A stretch of DNA of 64,000 nucleotides from Streptomyces canus (GTDB taxonomy: Bacteria > Actinomycetota > Actinomycetes > Streptomycetales > Streptomycetaceae): the NCBI RefSeq assembly GCF_030816965.1, contig NZ_JAUSYQ010000002.1, positions 4,187,001-4,251,000 on the forward strand, written 5' to 3'. Below the pieces are notes generated by a model. The model was not told the origin of the DNA and did no database searches. It saw only the letters and a program-made list of their open reading frames with translations. The position numbers were made by a program, and so were the translations under genes. Positions 56,189 to 64,000 of this stretch are shown here, one piece after another (positions within the stretch are counted from its first letter, which is position 1; each line of letters starts with the position of its first letter).

Positions 56189-56217
56189 GGCACCGCGGGA
56201 GCGGGTCCCGCGGTGCC
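56189..56217. terminator. Terminator between tetR and csbD
   Basis: Perfect 12-bp arms GGCACCGCGGGA and complement with a 5-base loop, between convergent genes. It probably works in both directions. Confidence 0.85.
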
Positions 56218-56239
56218 CGGCAGCCGCTGTCGAGCGGCT

Positions 56240-56413
56240 TCAGTGCTTGAAGGTGTCCTTCGTCTTCTCCTTGGCCTGGCGGGCGTCGCCCTTGGACTGG
56301 CCTGCGCGGCCCTCGGCTTCCATGCGCTCGTTGCCGACCGCGCGGCCCGCGGCTTCCTTGGCCTTGCCCTTGAGCTGTTCCTTCTTGGCCTTGGCCTTCT
56401 GGTCTCCTGCCAC
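56240..56413 (-). CDS. CsbD-family stress protein
   Basis: A 57-residue, highly charged, Lys/Ala/Glu-rich helical protein matching the CsbD family: KAKAKKEQLKGKAKEAAGRAVGNERMEAEGRAGQSKGDAR. Such proteins are general-stress (sigma-B-type) induced in many bacteria, with unknown molecular role. GTG at 56413, preceded by GGGAG. Longer upstream in-frame sequence runs into the neighbouring gene and is rejected. Confidence 0.88.
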   Translation of the reverse strand: MAGDQKAKAKKEQLKGKAKEAAGRAVGNERMEAEGRAGQSKGDARQAKEKTKDTFKH

Positions 56414-56477
56414 CGTTCTCACTCCCAGTGCTGGTCGACTTGGCCGTCCGCACTGCGGGTGACCCTGACGGCCGCGG

Positions 56478-56831
56478 TCAAACAAGGAACTCCAGCCGGT
56501 TGCCCACCGGATCGCGGGAGTAGAACCGCCGCCGCCCGGGCAGGCCCGAGTCCCAGGCGACCGTCGCTCCGCGTTCGTCCAGCCGGGCTGCGTACGCCGG
56601 GATGTCCGTGACTTCGAGTCCCGGGTGGGCCTTCCTGGCCGGTCTGAAGTCGTTCTCGATCCCCAGGTGCAGTTCCACCGCCCCCGCCCGGAACCAGCAC
56701 CCGCCCCGAGCCGCGAGCACCGGCGGCTTGGGAATCTCGGTCATGCCGAGGACGTCGACGTAGTAGGCGCGCAGCAGGTCCTCGGAGCCGGGCGGCGCGG
56801 CGAGCTGCACATGGTGCACGGCCGCGAGCAT
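56478..56831 (-). CDS. VOC-fold glyoxalase/bleomycin-resistance-like protein
   Basis: A 117-residue vicinal-oxygen-chelate protein with the beta-alpha-beta-beta-beta module repeated: VHHVQLAAPPG (first metal His), VELHLGIE, and FYSRDPVGNRLEFLV (metal Glu). The metal-binding His/His/Glu set looks present. Substrate unknown. The ATG overlaps the last base of the tam stop (TGATG), giving translational coupling with the methyltransferase and common MarR control. Confidence 0.88.
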   Translation of the reverse strand: MLAAVHHVQLAAPPGSEDLLRAYYVDVLGMTEIPKPPVLAARGGCWFRAGAVELHLGIENDFRPARKAHPGLEVTDIPAYAARLDERGATVAWDSGLPGRRRFYSRDPVGNRLEFLV

Positions 56832-57631
56832 CAGCGTGCCCTGCGGGCGACGGCGAAGATGCGGCGGAACGGGAACGGCGTGCCGTGCGGCCCCGCCGGA
56901 TACGCCTCGCGCAGGGCCGCCCGGTAGGCGCCCATGAACTCCTCCCTGGCCGGCGGGTCGCCGGCGAGGGCGGTCAGGACCGGCCGCAGACCGGTCCCCT
57001 CGACCCAGTCCAGGACCGGGTCCCGGCCCTGCAACAGGTGCACGTACGTCGTCTCCCACGCGTCCACCTCGCAGCCCAGGTCGGCCAGCGCCGCCAGATA
57101 GGCCTGGGGCGCGAGGACGGCGTCGTCGTGGCGCAGTGTCCCCGCGAGGCCCATGGACTCGGCGAGTTCGCGCATCAGACGATGGCTGGGGGAGTCGAAG
57201 TTGCCAGGCACCTGGAAGGCGAAGGTGCCGCCGGGTGCGAGACCGGCGATCCAGTCGGCGAAACGCTCCACGTGTCCCGGCACCCACTGCAGCGTCGCAT
57301 TGCTGACGATGAGGTCGTACGGCTGTGAGGGCGCCCAGGTGCGCACGTCCGCGTGGGCGAAGTCGAGGTGCCCGCCGCCGGAGGTGAGGCCCGCGTACTC
57401 GACCTGCGCCTTGTCGAGCATCTCGGCCGAGTTGTCGTAGCCGGTGATCCGGGCCGTGGGCCAGCGTGCGGCGAGCACGGCCGTCATGTTGCCGGGGCCG
57501 CAGCCCAGGTCGGCGATGAGGGGCGGGTCCCCCGGCAGGTCCGGGACGCGGGCGAGGAGGTCGGTGAAGGGGCGGGCACGGTGGTCCGCGTGGCGGAGGT
57601 ACTGGGTGGGGTCCCAGGTGGGGGTCGTCAT
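56831..57631 (-). CDS. tam: Trans-aconitate 2-methyltransferase
   Basis: A 266-residue class I SAM methyltransferase. The N-terminal TPTWDPTQYLRHADHRARPF and the SAM motif IADLGCGPGNMTAVLA (about 40-55) match Tam, as do VSNATLQWVPGH and LRHDDAVLAPQAYLAAL. Tam esterifies trans-aconitate, which otherwise inhibits aconitase. ATG at 57631. A TTG seven codons upstream is unlikely. Divergent from a MarR gene across an operator-rich gap, and coupled to the VOC gene downstream. Confidence 0.9.
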   Translation of the reverse strand: MTTPTWDPTQYLRHADHRARPFTDLLARVPDLPGDPPLIADLGCGPGNMTAVLAARWPTARITGYDNSAEMLDKAQVEYAGLTSGGGHLDFAHADVRTWAPSQPYDLIVSNATLQWVPGHVERFADWIAGLAPGGTFAFQVPGNFDSPSHRLMRELAESMGLAGTLRHDDAVLAPQAYLAALADLGCEVDAWETTYVHLLQGRDPVLDWVEGTGLRPVLTALAGDPPAREEFMGAYRAALREAYPAGPHGTPFPFRRIFAVARRAR

Positions 57632-57656
57632 GTCTCTCACTTTCCCCGCCAAATTA

Positions 57657-57696
57657 TCTTGATGTCAAGAGACTCGACATCAAGAGACTTCATGTC
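57657..57696. promoter_or_regulatory. MarR operator repeats between tam and marR
   Basis: A perfect inverted repeat TCTTGATGTC (57657-57666) and GACATCAAGA (57676-57685) with a 9-base spacer. The decamer TCAAGAGACT is also repeated directly at 57665-57674 and 57680-57689. A further ATGTC half-site lies at 57692-57696. The site fills the 89-base divergent gap, so one MarR could control both tam-VOC and its own gene. Confidence 0.75.
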
Positions 57697-57720
57697 GACA
57701 CAACCACTACACTGATCGTC

Positions 57721-58218
57721 ATGGAGGACGAGGTCGATCGGCTGGTCGCTGCGTGGCGCCGGGAGCGCCCTGACCTCGACGTGGAACCGCTCGAGGTGCT
57801 CAGCCGGGTGAGCAGACTGGCCCGGCACCTGGACCGGGCGCGGCGGCTGGCCTTCGCCGAGCACAGTCTGGAGCCCTGGGAGTTCGACGTGCTGACCGCG
57901 CTCAGGCGCGCGGGGACGCCGTATCAGCTCTCCCCCGGACAGCTGCTGACACAGACTCTGGTCACTTCGGGCACGATGACCAACCGCATCGACCGCCTGG
58001 CCAAGAAGGGCCTGGTGGAGCGGCTGCCCGACCCGAGCGACCGGCGAGGGGTGCTGGTCAGGCTCACGGAGGACGGCAAGGACCGCGCGGACCAGGCCCT
58101 CGCCGGCCTGCTGGAACAGGAACGCGCGATCCTCGCCGAGCTCTCCCGCGCCCAGCGCGGGGAACTGGCCGGGCTGCTACGCCAGCTGACCGCCCCGTTC
58201 GACAACATCCCCGGCTAG
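57721..58218 (+). CDS. MarR-family regulator
   Basis: A 165-residue winged-helix repressor of the MarR family. The recognition region is LSPGQLLTQTLVTSGTMTNRIDRLAKKGLVERLPDPSDRRGVLVRLTEDG, cited here by its ends at about residues 66-115, including the DxRxxxV wing. Divergent from tam, with strong operator repeats between. Its 3' end overlaps the convergent response-regulator gene by 42 bases, so antisense interference is possible. Confidence 0.92.
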   Translation: MEDEVDRLVAAWRRERPDLDVEPLEVLSRVSRLARHLDRARRLAFAEHSLEPWEFDVLTALRRAGTPYQLSPGQLLTQTLVTSGTMTNRIDRLAKKGLVERLPDPSDRRGVLVRLTEDGKDRADQALAGLLEQERAILAELSRAQRGELAGLLRQLTAPFDNIPG

Positions 58219-58944
58219 GTCGGCCGGTCCCACGCCCGCGCGGCGGGCCAGGGCGACGGCGGCCAGGGTGGAGTGGACGCCCAGCTTGCCGAGGACGTTC
58301 TGCATATGCGTGCGCACGGTGTGCGGGGACAGGAACAGTCTCTCCGCGACCGCCTTGCGGCCGAGCCCGGCCACCATGCAGCGCAGCACCTCCCGCTCGC
58401 GCGGGGTGAGGGACTCCACCAGCTGCTCGCTCTCGGTGCGGTGCTTGCGGGCGGCGGTGAGCTCCCGGAGCACGCCGGTGAGCAGAGCGGGCGGCAGATG
58501 GGTCTCCTCCCGCAGCACCCCCCGGATGACGGTGAGCAGCCGGGACAGCGAGCAGTCCTTGGCGACCCAGCCCGAGGCGCCGGCCTGCAGCGCGAGCGCG
58601 GCCCGCCGCGGATCGTCCTTCTCCGCGAGCACCACGATGCGGACCGCCGGCTGCCCCGTACGGACCCCGGCGACCAGCGATATGCCGTCGACCAGCCCTT
58701 CTTCGTTGCCGTCCTGTACGGACACGGCGGGCCTGATGCCCTGGACGTTGCCGCCCAGATCTGCGTCGACGAGCAGCACGTCGAAACGGCGGCCCTCGGC
58801 GGCCGCGCGCTCCAGACTGCGCAGCGCGGCGGGACCGCTGCCGGCCGCGGAGACCTCCACGTCGGGCTCGGCCGCCAGTGCGGCGGCGAGCGACTCGGCG
58901 AAGATGCGATGGTCGTCGACGACCAGGACTCGGATACGAACCAC
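58177..58944 (-). CDS. LuxR-type response regulator with atypical receiver
   Basis: A 255-residue response regulator. The receiver domain (about 1-140) has acidic DD at the start and the phosphoacceptor Asp in DVLLVDADL. It carries an extra segment of about 17 residues (NVQGIRPAVSVQDGNEEG). The conserved Thr/Ser is replaced by Ala in IVVLAEKDD, while the late Lys (WVAKDC) is kept. A LuxR HTH follows (about 185-250, LTPREREVLRCMVAGLGRKAVAERL). No kinase is adjacent, so it is an orphan whose phosphorylation may be altered. GTG start. Overlaps the marR 3' end. Confidence 0.88.
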   Translation of the reverse strand: MVRIRVLVVDDHRIFAESLAAALAAEPDVEVSAAGSGPAALRSLERAAAEGRRFDVLLVDADLGGNVQGIRPAVSVQDGNEEGLVDGISLVAGVRTGQPAVRIVVLAEKDDPRRAALALQAGASGWVAKDCSLSRLLTVIRGVLREETHLPPALLTGVLRELTAARKHRTESEQLVESLTPREREVLRCMVAGLGRKAVAERLFLSPHTVRTHMQNVLGKLGVHSTLAAVALARRAGVGPADLAGDVVERGGQLA

Positions 58945-59120
58945 GAAACCCCCTTCCCCAAGCTCTCGAAGAGCAGGGGATACCCATCGTCATCGTCTGA
59001 GGACGACTCGGGAGACGACACCGCCGCGGGTACGACTCACGAAGCACGATGGCCGCACGGCCGTCGCCGCGCAAGAACTGCTACCCCCACTTCGGGCGCC
59101 GTACCCGACTGTCTCGCCCC

Positions 59121-59159
59121 CCTGATCAGCACCGGCCCCCACCGGTGCTGTTCATCAGG
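59121..59159. promoter_or_regulatory. Large interrupted inverted repeat upstream of GNAT gene
   Basis: CCTGAT-CAGCACCGG, a 6-base loop, then CCGGTGCTG-TTC-ATCAGG: two stems of 9 and 6 bp with a 3-base bulge. It lies in the 273-base divergent gap between the response regulator and GNAT genes. Operator or leader hairpin. It is the only clear structure in that gap. Confidence 0.45.
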
Positions 59160-59217
59160 GTACGGCCGGGGGGCAGGAGCGGAAGGTTATTTGCAGAACT
59201 GGCTGTCCGGTGCGTTT

Positions 59218-59676
59218 ATGGTGAGCCGCATGTTTCGTCTGGAGACAGAAGTCGACAAAGCCCGACGCGATCTGCTGCGCTCCCGGCTGCGGGAGACGAA
59301 CACGGCGGCCTCCCCGATCCTGCGCGCGCTGCGCGGAACCCCAGGTGAACGGGAACTTCCGCTCCACGTCTGGGCGTTGGACGACTCCGGTGCCGTCGCG
59401 GGCGGACTGGTCGGCCACACCTGGACGAGCTGGCTGCACGTGACCTACCTGTGGGTCGACGAGCGGCACCGCGGCGCGGGCCTGGGTTCGCAGTTGCTCG
59501 CACGGGCGGAGCGCCTGGCCCGCCGCGGCCGGGGCTGCACCTCCGTACGCCTGGAGACCTGGGACTTCCAGGCACCGGAGTTCTACCGGAAACAGGGATA
59601 CGAGGTGGTGTGCGTGATCCCGGACTATCCGCCGGGGGTCACGGAGTACACGCTGACCAAGCGGCTCAGCGCCTGA
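59218..59676 (+). CDS. GNAT-family N-acetyltransferase
   Basis: A 152-residue acetyltransferase. The core shows HVWALDDSGAVAGGLVGHTW, strand 4 VTYLWVDERHRGAGLGSQLL with the acetyl-CoA loop R-G-x-G-x-G, and FYRKQGYEVV near the end. The start is uncertain: ATG 59218 or ATG 59230 (preceded by GGTGAG). Convergent with, and overlapping by 11 bases, the next membrane-protein gene. Substrate unknown. Confidence 0.85.
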   Translation: MVSRMFRLETEVDKARRDLLRSRLRETNTAASPILRALRGTPGERELPLHVWALDDSGAVAGGLVGHTWTSWLHVTYLWVDERHRGAGLGSQLLARAERLARRGRGCTSVRLETWDFQAPEFYRKQGYEVVCVIPDYPPGVTEYTLTKRLSA

Positions 59677-60454
59677 AGCGCCAGGAGCCCGGCTCGTCCG
59701 TCGGCGCCAGACCCAGCTCCCCGGCGATGCCGGCCGCGCGGCGGTGGGAGACGTCGGGGTAGTGGCCGGGGTGGACCTCGACGAAGCCGTGCACATCGGC
59801 CGAGGCCGTGCGGAGGGCCTCGCGGAGTATGTGTTCCTGCTCCGCCAGCCGGGCCCGCTCCTCCCGCTGCCGTACGACGATCGCGCCCCGGCGGGCCGTG
59901 GCCGCCACGATGCCGAGCACGAGCGACGCGAACGCGCCCACGCCCAGGACGGTGCCGGTCGCGTCCGCGTCCCCGGGGGCACGGGGGCGCAGCACGCCCT
60001 CGGGGTCCGCGAGCACCGTGATGGTCTGGCCGACGGCGAAGGTGCCGGACCGGGCCTGGAGGGCGGGACCCCGGACCCTGGTGCCGTCGCGGCGCGCGAG
60101 GGCGTAGTCGTAGGTGTCGACCTCCCGCCCCTGGTCCGGGGCGAGCCACTCCCGTACGACGGTGGCGGTGATCCGCTCACCCCGCCGCTCCAGGGTGAGG
60201 TCGTCGCGGGCCAGGTCGGCGAAGTACACCGCCACCAGTGAGGCACCGACCACGACCAGCGCCGCGGAAAGGCCCGTCTCGTCCGCGGCGAGCTTCGTCA
60301 GCAGCACGGCGAGGAGCACGCCGTGCGCGACCCACAGGGACACCAGGAGACCGGAGCCATGGTGGCCGGCCAGGAGGAAGAAGCCGACGATCGCGGCCAG
60401 TGCGTAGCAGCCGACGCTGATCGCCGACAGGATGCGATGGCGCCCTCGACTCAC
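59666..60454 (-). CDS. DUF3592-like membrane protein
   Basis: A 262-residue protein with about three N-terminal helices (about 10-85) and an extracytoplasmic beta-rich domain. That domain (DDLTLERRGERITATVVRE and VGQTITVLADPEGVLRPR) is reminiscent of DUF3592. One more helix follows (about 165-188), then a charged cytoplasmic tail. No function is known. GTG at 60454. It is separated from galK by 88 bases and may read through from the gal operon. Confidence 0.75.
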   Translation of the reverse strand: MSRGRHRILSAISVGCYALAAIVGFFLLAGHHGSGLLVSLWVAHGVLLAVLLTKLAADETGLSAALVVVGASLVAVYFADLARDDLTLERRGERITATVVREWLAPDQGREVDTYDYALARRDGTRVRGPALQARSGTFAVGQTITVLADPEGVLRPRAPGDADATGTVLGVGAFASLVLGIVAATARRGAIVVRQREERARLAEQEHILREALRTASADVHGFVEVHPGHYPDVSHRRAAGIAGELGLAPTDEPGSWRFRR

Positions 60455-60542
60455 GCTCCGACGCTACTGGGGCGTATGTCAGGGAGGTGCCCGGCTTTCC
60501 CCAAGTTCGGATCAAGCCGGGCAAAACAGCGGTCAGCCGGTC

Positions 60543-61697
60543 TCAGACCAGGCGACGTGCCCCCGCCGAGGGCACCGCCTCGAACACCCGCGGAGCGGTG
60601 AACTCCGCTGCGGCGAAGGCCTCTTGGACCGCCTTGGTGAGGGGCTCCACGTCGGCCGCCTCCGCCAGCACGATCGCCGAGCCGCCGAAGCCGCCGCCGG
60701 TCATCCGGGCGCCCAGGGCACCCGAGGCGAGGGCGGTGTCGACGACCAGGTCCAACTCCGGGCAGGAGATACGGAAGTCGTCGCGCAGCGAGGCGTGGCC
60801 GGCGACCAGCACGGGGCCGATCGCGCGGGTCTCGCCCGACTCCAGCAGGGCGACGGTCTTCTCGACCCGCTCGTCCTCGGTGACGACGTGGCGCACCAGG
60901 CGTACGGCTTCCTCGTCGTCGCCGAGCCTCTCGAGGGCCGCGTCGAGCTCGCCGTAGGGGATGTCCCGCAGCGCGTCCACGCCCAGCAGCGCGGCACCCC
61001 GCTCGCAGCCCGCGCGGCGCTTGCCGTACTCGCCCTCGCTGTGCGAGTGCTTGACGCGGGTGTCGACGACGAGCAGCACCATGCCCTCGGCGGCGAGGTC
61101 GAAGGGGATCTGCTTCTGGGAGAGGTCCCGGGTGTCGAGGAACAGGGCGTGGCCGGCCTCGCAGCAGGCGGACGCGGTCTGGTCCATGATCCCGGTGGGG
61201 GCGCCGACGTAGACGTTCTCGGCGCGCTGGCACAGGCGGGCCAGCTGCCAGCGCTGGAGACCGAGGTCGTACAGGTCGTTCAACGCGAGCGCGACGACGA
61301 CCTCCAGGGCCGCCGAGGAGGACAGGCCCGCGCCCGCCGGGACCGTCGAGGCGAGGTGGACGTCCGCGCCGGTGACCGGATGTCCGGCCTCGCGCAGTGC
61401 CCAGACGACACCGGCCGGGTACGCGGTCCAGTTCCTGTCGCTCTCCGGCGCGAGGTCGTCGAGGCGCAGCTCCACGACCCCGCCCTCGACGTCCGAGGAG
61501 TGCAGGCGCAGGACGCCGTCCGTGCGCCGGGAGACGGCCGCGACCGCGGTGTGCGGCAGCGCGAAGGGCATCACGAAGCCGTCGTTGTAGTCGGTGTGCT
61601 CACCGATGAGGTTGACGCGGCCCGGCGCCGACCAGACACCCTCGGGCTCGGTTCCGTAGAGCTCGACGAAACCGTCCCGAACCTGCTGTGCCGCCAC
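60543..61697 (-). CDS. galK: Galactokinase
   Basis: A 384-residue GHMP kinase, phosphorylating galactose at C1. Visible: the galactokinase signature GRVNLIGEHTDYNDGFVMP near the N-terminus, the ATP loop PAGAGLSSSAALEV, and motif 3 MTGGGFGGSAI. GTG start at 61697 shares one base with the galE stop (TAG). Last gene of galT-galE-galK. Confidence 0.96.
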   Translation of the reverse strand: MAAQQVRDGFVELYGTEPEGVWSAPGRVNLIGEHTDYNDGFVMPFALPHTAVAAVSRRTDGVLRLHSSDVEGGVVELRLDDLAPESDRNWTAYPAGVVWALREAGHPVTGADVHLASTVPAGAGLSSSAALEVVVALALNDLYDLGLQRWQLARLCQRAENVYVGAPTGIMDQTASACCEAGHALFLDTRDLSQKQIPFDLAAEGMVLLVVDTRVKHSHSEGEYGKRRAGCERGAALLGVDALRDIPYGELDAALERLGDDEEAVRLVRHVVTEDERVEKTVALLESGETRAIGPVLVAGHASLRDDFRISCPELDLVVDTALASGALGARMTGGGFGGSAIVLAEAADVEPLTKAVQEAFAAAEFTAPRVFEAVPSAGARRLV

Positions 61698-62665
61698 TAC
61701 TGCTCCCTTGCTGCGCTGATGGTCTGAGCGAACTCCCAGGCGTCCGCGACGATCCCCGCGAGATCCGCGCGGGACGGGTTCCAGCCCAGCTTCTCGCGGG
61801 CGGTGGCGGCGGAGGCGACCAGAGTGGCCGGGTCGCCGCCCCGGCGGGGGGCCACGACCTCGGGGATCGGGTGGCCGGTGACCTTGCGGACCGTCTCGAT
61901 GACCTGGCGGACGGAGAACCCCTCGCCGTTGCCGAGGTTGCAGATGAGGTGCTCGCCCGGCGCGGCGGCCTTCAGCGCGAGGAGGTGGGCCTCGGCCAGG
62001 TCGGCGACATGGATGTAGTCGCGGACGCAGGTGCCGTCCGGGGTCGGGTAGTCCTCGCCGAAGACGGAGATCGCCTCCCGCTTGCCCTGGGCGACCTGGA
62101 GGATCAGCGGGATGAGGTGCGACTCGGGGTCGTGCCGCTCGCCCTGCTTGCCGTATGCGCCGGCCACATTGAAGTAGCGCAGGGACACGGCACCCAGCCC
62201 GTGCGCGTTCGCCTCGCTGGTGATCATGAAGTCGACGGCGAGCTTGGAGGCGCCGTACGGGTTGGTGGGCCTGGTCGGCGCCGACTCGACGATCGGCACC
62301 TCCTCGGGCTCCCCGTACGTGGCGGCCGTGGAGGAGAAGACGAGTCGGCGCACGCCGGCCTGGCGCATGGCGCCGAGCAGCGCCATGGTGCCGCCGACGT
62401 TGTTGTCCCAGTACTTCTCGGGCTTCACGACGGACTCGCCGACCTGCGAGGAGGCGGCGAAGTGCAGGACGCCGTCGAAGGAGGAGTCGAGCCACTTGGC
62501 GGCGTCGCGGATGTCGCCCTCGATGAAGGCGGCTCCGGCCGGGACGCCCTCGCGGAAGCCGGTGGAGAGGTTGTCGAGGACGACGACCTCGTGCCCCGCC
62601 TCCAGCAGGTGCTGGGCCACGACACTGCCGACATACCCCGCGCCACCTGTCACCAGGTACTTCAT
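61697..62665 (-). CDS. galE: UDP-glucose 4-epimerase
   Basis: A 322-residue short-chain dehydrogenase-type epimerase interconverting UDP-galactose and UDP-glucose. NAD loop [11 protein letters not shown] at the N-terminus, catalytic Ser-Tyr-Lys with [11 protein letters not shown], and [15 protein letters not shown] typical of bacterial GalE. The ATG overlaps the galT stop by 4 bases (ATGA). The stop overlaps the galK start, so the three genes are tightly coupled. Confidence 0.96.
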   Translation of the reverse strand: MKYLVTGGAGYVGSVVAQHLLEAGHEVVVLDNLSTGFREGVPAGAAFIEGDIRDAAKWLDSSFDGVLHFAASSQVGESVVKPEKYWDNNVGGTMALLGAMRQAGVRRLVFSSTAATYGEPEEVPIVESAPTRPTNPYGASKLAVDFMITSEANAHGLGAVSLRYFNVAGAYGKQGERHDPESHLIPLILQVAQGKREAISVFGEDYPTPDGTCVRDYIHVADLAEAHLLALKAAAPGEHLICNLGNGEGFSVRQVIETVRKVTGHPIPEVVAPRRGGDPATLVASAATAREKLGWNPSRADLAGIVADAWEFAQTISAAREQ

Positions 62666-63723
62666 GAACTCGCTACCTCTCGCAGTCGCTGTGCCGCGGC
62701 CTCCGGTCGGATGTCGTTGATGAACACGCCCATGCCCGACTCGGAACCCGCGAGGAACTTCAGCTTGCCGGACGTACGGCGGATGGTGAAAAGCTCCAGG
62801 TGCAGCGCGAAGTCGTCGCGGTTGACGCCCTCGAACTCCTCCAGCTGGCCGAACGGCGCCTGGTGCCAGGCGGCGATGTACGGCGTCGGAGACTCGCTCT
62901 CCCCGAATATCCGGTCGAAGCGCCTCAAGAGTTCCAGATACACCTGGGGAAACTCTGTGCGCGCGTCCTCGTCGAGGCCGAGCAGATCCGGAACCCGGCG
63001 CTTCGGGTAGAGGTGCACCTCGTACGGCCAGTGCGCCGCGTAGGGCACGAAGGCGACCCAGTGCTCGGCCTCCAGGACGACCCGCTCGTCGGCGAGCTCG
63101 CGCTCCAGGACGGCGTCGAAGAGGTTCTCACCTCCGGTCGCCTCCTTGTGCGTGGCGAGAGAACGCAGCATCAGGGCGGTGCGGGGGGTGGTGAAGGGGT
63201 AGGCGTAGATCTGGCCATGCGGGTGACCCAGGGTCACACCGATCTCCGCACCCCGGTTCTCGAAACAGAAGACCTGCTCTACGGAGGGCAGATGCGACAA
63301 CTCCGACGTCCTGTCGGTCCATGCGTCCAGGACGAGCCGCGCCTGCTCCTCCGTGAGGTCGGCGAAGGACGCGTTGTGGTCCGAGGTGAAGCAGACGACC
63401 TCACAGCGCCCCGAGTCGCCGGCCAGCGACGGGAAGCGGTTCTCGAAGACCACGACGTCGTACCAGGAGTCCGGGATCTCACTCAGCCGCTCACCCTGCG
63501 AGGGGCACAGCGGGCACTGGTCCGCGGGCGGGTGGTAGGTGCGCCCCTGTCGGTGCGAGGCGATGGCCACGGAGTCGCCGAGCAGCGGATCCCGACGAAC
63601 CTCGGACGTGGTGACAGTCCGCTCCAGCGGACGCTGGTCCACGGCGTCGCGGACGGTGTCGTCGCGCAGGTCGTAGTAGATGAGCTCGCGACCGTCGGCC
63701 AGCCGGGTCGAGGTCTTCTTCAC
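62662..63723 (-). CDS. galT: Galactose-1-phosphate uridylyltransferase
   Basis: A 353-residue HIT-superfamily enzyme, exchanging UMP between UDP-glucose and galactose-1-phosphate (Leloir pathway). The zinc site CPLCPSQGE and the nucleophile motif [11 protein letters not shown] are intact. GTG at 63723, with GGAG 7 bases upstream. First gene of the gal operon, reading away from a symporter gene across an AT-rich promoter region. Confidence 0.96.
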   Translation of the reverse strand: MKKTSTRLADGRELIYYDLRDDTVRDAVDQRPLERTVTTSEVRRDPLLGDSVAIASHRQGRTYHPPADQCPLCPSQGERLSEIPDSWYDVVVFENRFPSLAGDSGRCEVVCFTSDHNASFADLTEEQARLVLDAWTDRTSELSHLPSVEQVFCFENRGAEIGVTLGHPHGQIYAYPFTTPRTALMLRSLATHKEATGGENLFDAVLERELADERVVLEAEHWVAFVPYAAHWPYEVHLYPKRRVPDLLGLDEDARTEFPQVYLELLRRFDRIFGESESPTPYIAAWHQAPFGQLEEFEGVNRDDFALHLELFTIRRTSGKLKFLAGSESGMGVFINDIRPEAAAQRLREVASS

Positions 63724-63835
63724 CGCTGGACTCCTTCACTCAAACATAACTAAACACAAGTAACCATAACCGCCCATCCCACGTCAACATCAGAATCAAA
63801 CAAAGCGCATCAGTCGAGGTGTTCACTTGTTGACT
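63724..63835. promoter_or_regulatory. Divergent gal operon / symporter promoter region
   Basis: A 112-base, unusually AT-rich gap. CATAAC occurs at 63745-63750 and 63765-63770, exactly 20 bases apart, embedded in related ACTAAACAC and GTAACC sequence. ATCAAACAAAG lies at 63795-63805. On the minus strand TTGACG, 17 bases, then GTTACT could be the galT promoter. The repeats on one helix face suggest a galactose-responsive repressor, matching the galactose-inducible galP1 of S. lividans (established knowledge). Confidence 0.6.
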
Positions 63836-64000
63836 ATGCAAAACCCCACAAAAAGCGCATACCTGGCAGCCGAGCTCCGGCTCCCCACCAACTGGCTCGA
63901 CTACACGATCCTGGGCATCTACTTCGTCGTCGTCCTCGGCATCGGTTTCGCGGCCCGCCGCTCGGTCAAAACGAGCCTCGACTTCTTCCTGTCGGGCCGC
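63836..64000 (+). CDS. Sodium:solute symporter, N-terminus only (probable galactose transporter)
   Basis: The first 55 codons of a gene cut by the window end. The sequence MQNPTKSAYLAAELRLPTNW leads into a first transmembrane helix, YTILGIYFVVVLGIGFAARR, and then FFLSGR, the usual start of the SSS family. Divergent from galT and next to gal control sequences, so galactose or a similar sugar is the likely substrate (inference). Ribosome site weak. Confidence 0.75.
   Translation, partial: MQNPTKSAYLAAELRLPTNWLDYTILGIYFVVVLGIGFAARRSVKTSLDFFLSGR

Overview
The window is chromosomal DNA of a Streptomyces species. It is very GC-rich with strong third-position GC bias. It uses GTG and even TTG starts with AGGAG-type ribosome sites, and it carries Streptomyces hallmark genes (tandem Rpf/LysM hydrolases, DivIC, a FilP-like coiled-coil protein, SUKH proteins, an LAxTG sortase substrate, galTEK). 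From memory, the gene order matches the interval SCO3091 to SCO3139 of S. coelicolor, so most of the window is core chromosome with a few accessory patches. Locus equivalences are recollection, not search results.

Layout. 1-9.4 kb (all minus strand): cyclopropane-fatty-acid synthase-like methyltransferase, type II NADH dehydrogenase, then ppx/DUF501/divIC/eno, then two secreted resuscitation-promoting-factor hydrolases. The first of these (rpfA) sits behind a ydaO-type c-di-AMP riboswitch. 9.5-18.3 kb: translationally coupled mazG-P450, a TTG-start SurA-like lipoprotein, a secreted DUF1906 protein, a Ser/Thr kinase coupled to a membrane protein, and an HTH/N6-methylase/specificity fusion whose catalytic motif reads HPPF. 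18.5-25.9 kb is a patch of small accessory genes: a secreted duplicated-domain protein, lipoproteins, GNAT, a secreted HNH nuclease, a nucleotidyltransferase, and a TetR/SCO6745-like divergent pair. It ends in a TnpB-only IS605-type element that inserted into the end of tetR. The tnpB is itself frameshifted by a short palindromic insert. 25.9-38.3 kb: mfd, a FtsX-type ABC transporter, an MFS exporter, a DUF485/solute symporter pair and a coiled-coil protein.

38.5-44.2 kb is the most unusual region. Four adjacent genes in two divergent pairs carry polymorphic-toxin catalytic folds (a deaminase, a WHH-type nuclease, a YwqJ-like deaminase) joined to or beside SUKH immunity domains. No secretion signal or export module is visible.

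44.3-64 kb returns to core genes: an orphan histidine kinase, tRNA-Gln(UUG), glmU-prs-rplY-pth, a membrane protein, the LAETG surface protein, ppc, a desaturase with its TetR, CsbD, a divergent MarR-tam-VOC unit with clear operator repeats, an atypical response regulator, GNAT, a membrane protein, the galT-galE-galK operon, and the start of a divergent sodium:solute symporter cut by the window end.

Functionally the window combines cell-wall growth and germination control (rpfA with its riboswitch, divIC, glmU), central metabolism (eno, ppc, prs, gal), lipid modification (cfa, desaturase), DNA repair (mfd), and a probably intracellular toxin/immunity-type module of unknown purpose.
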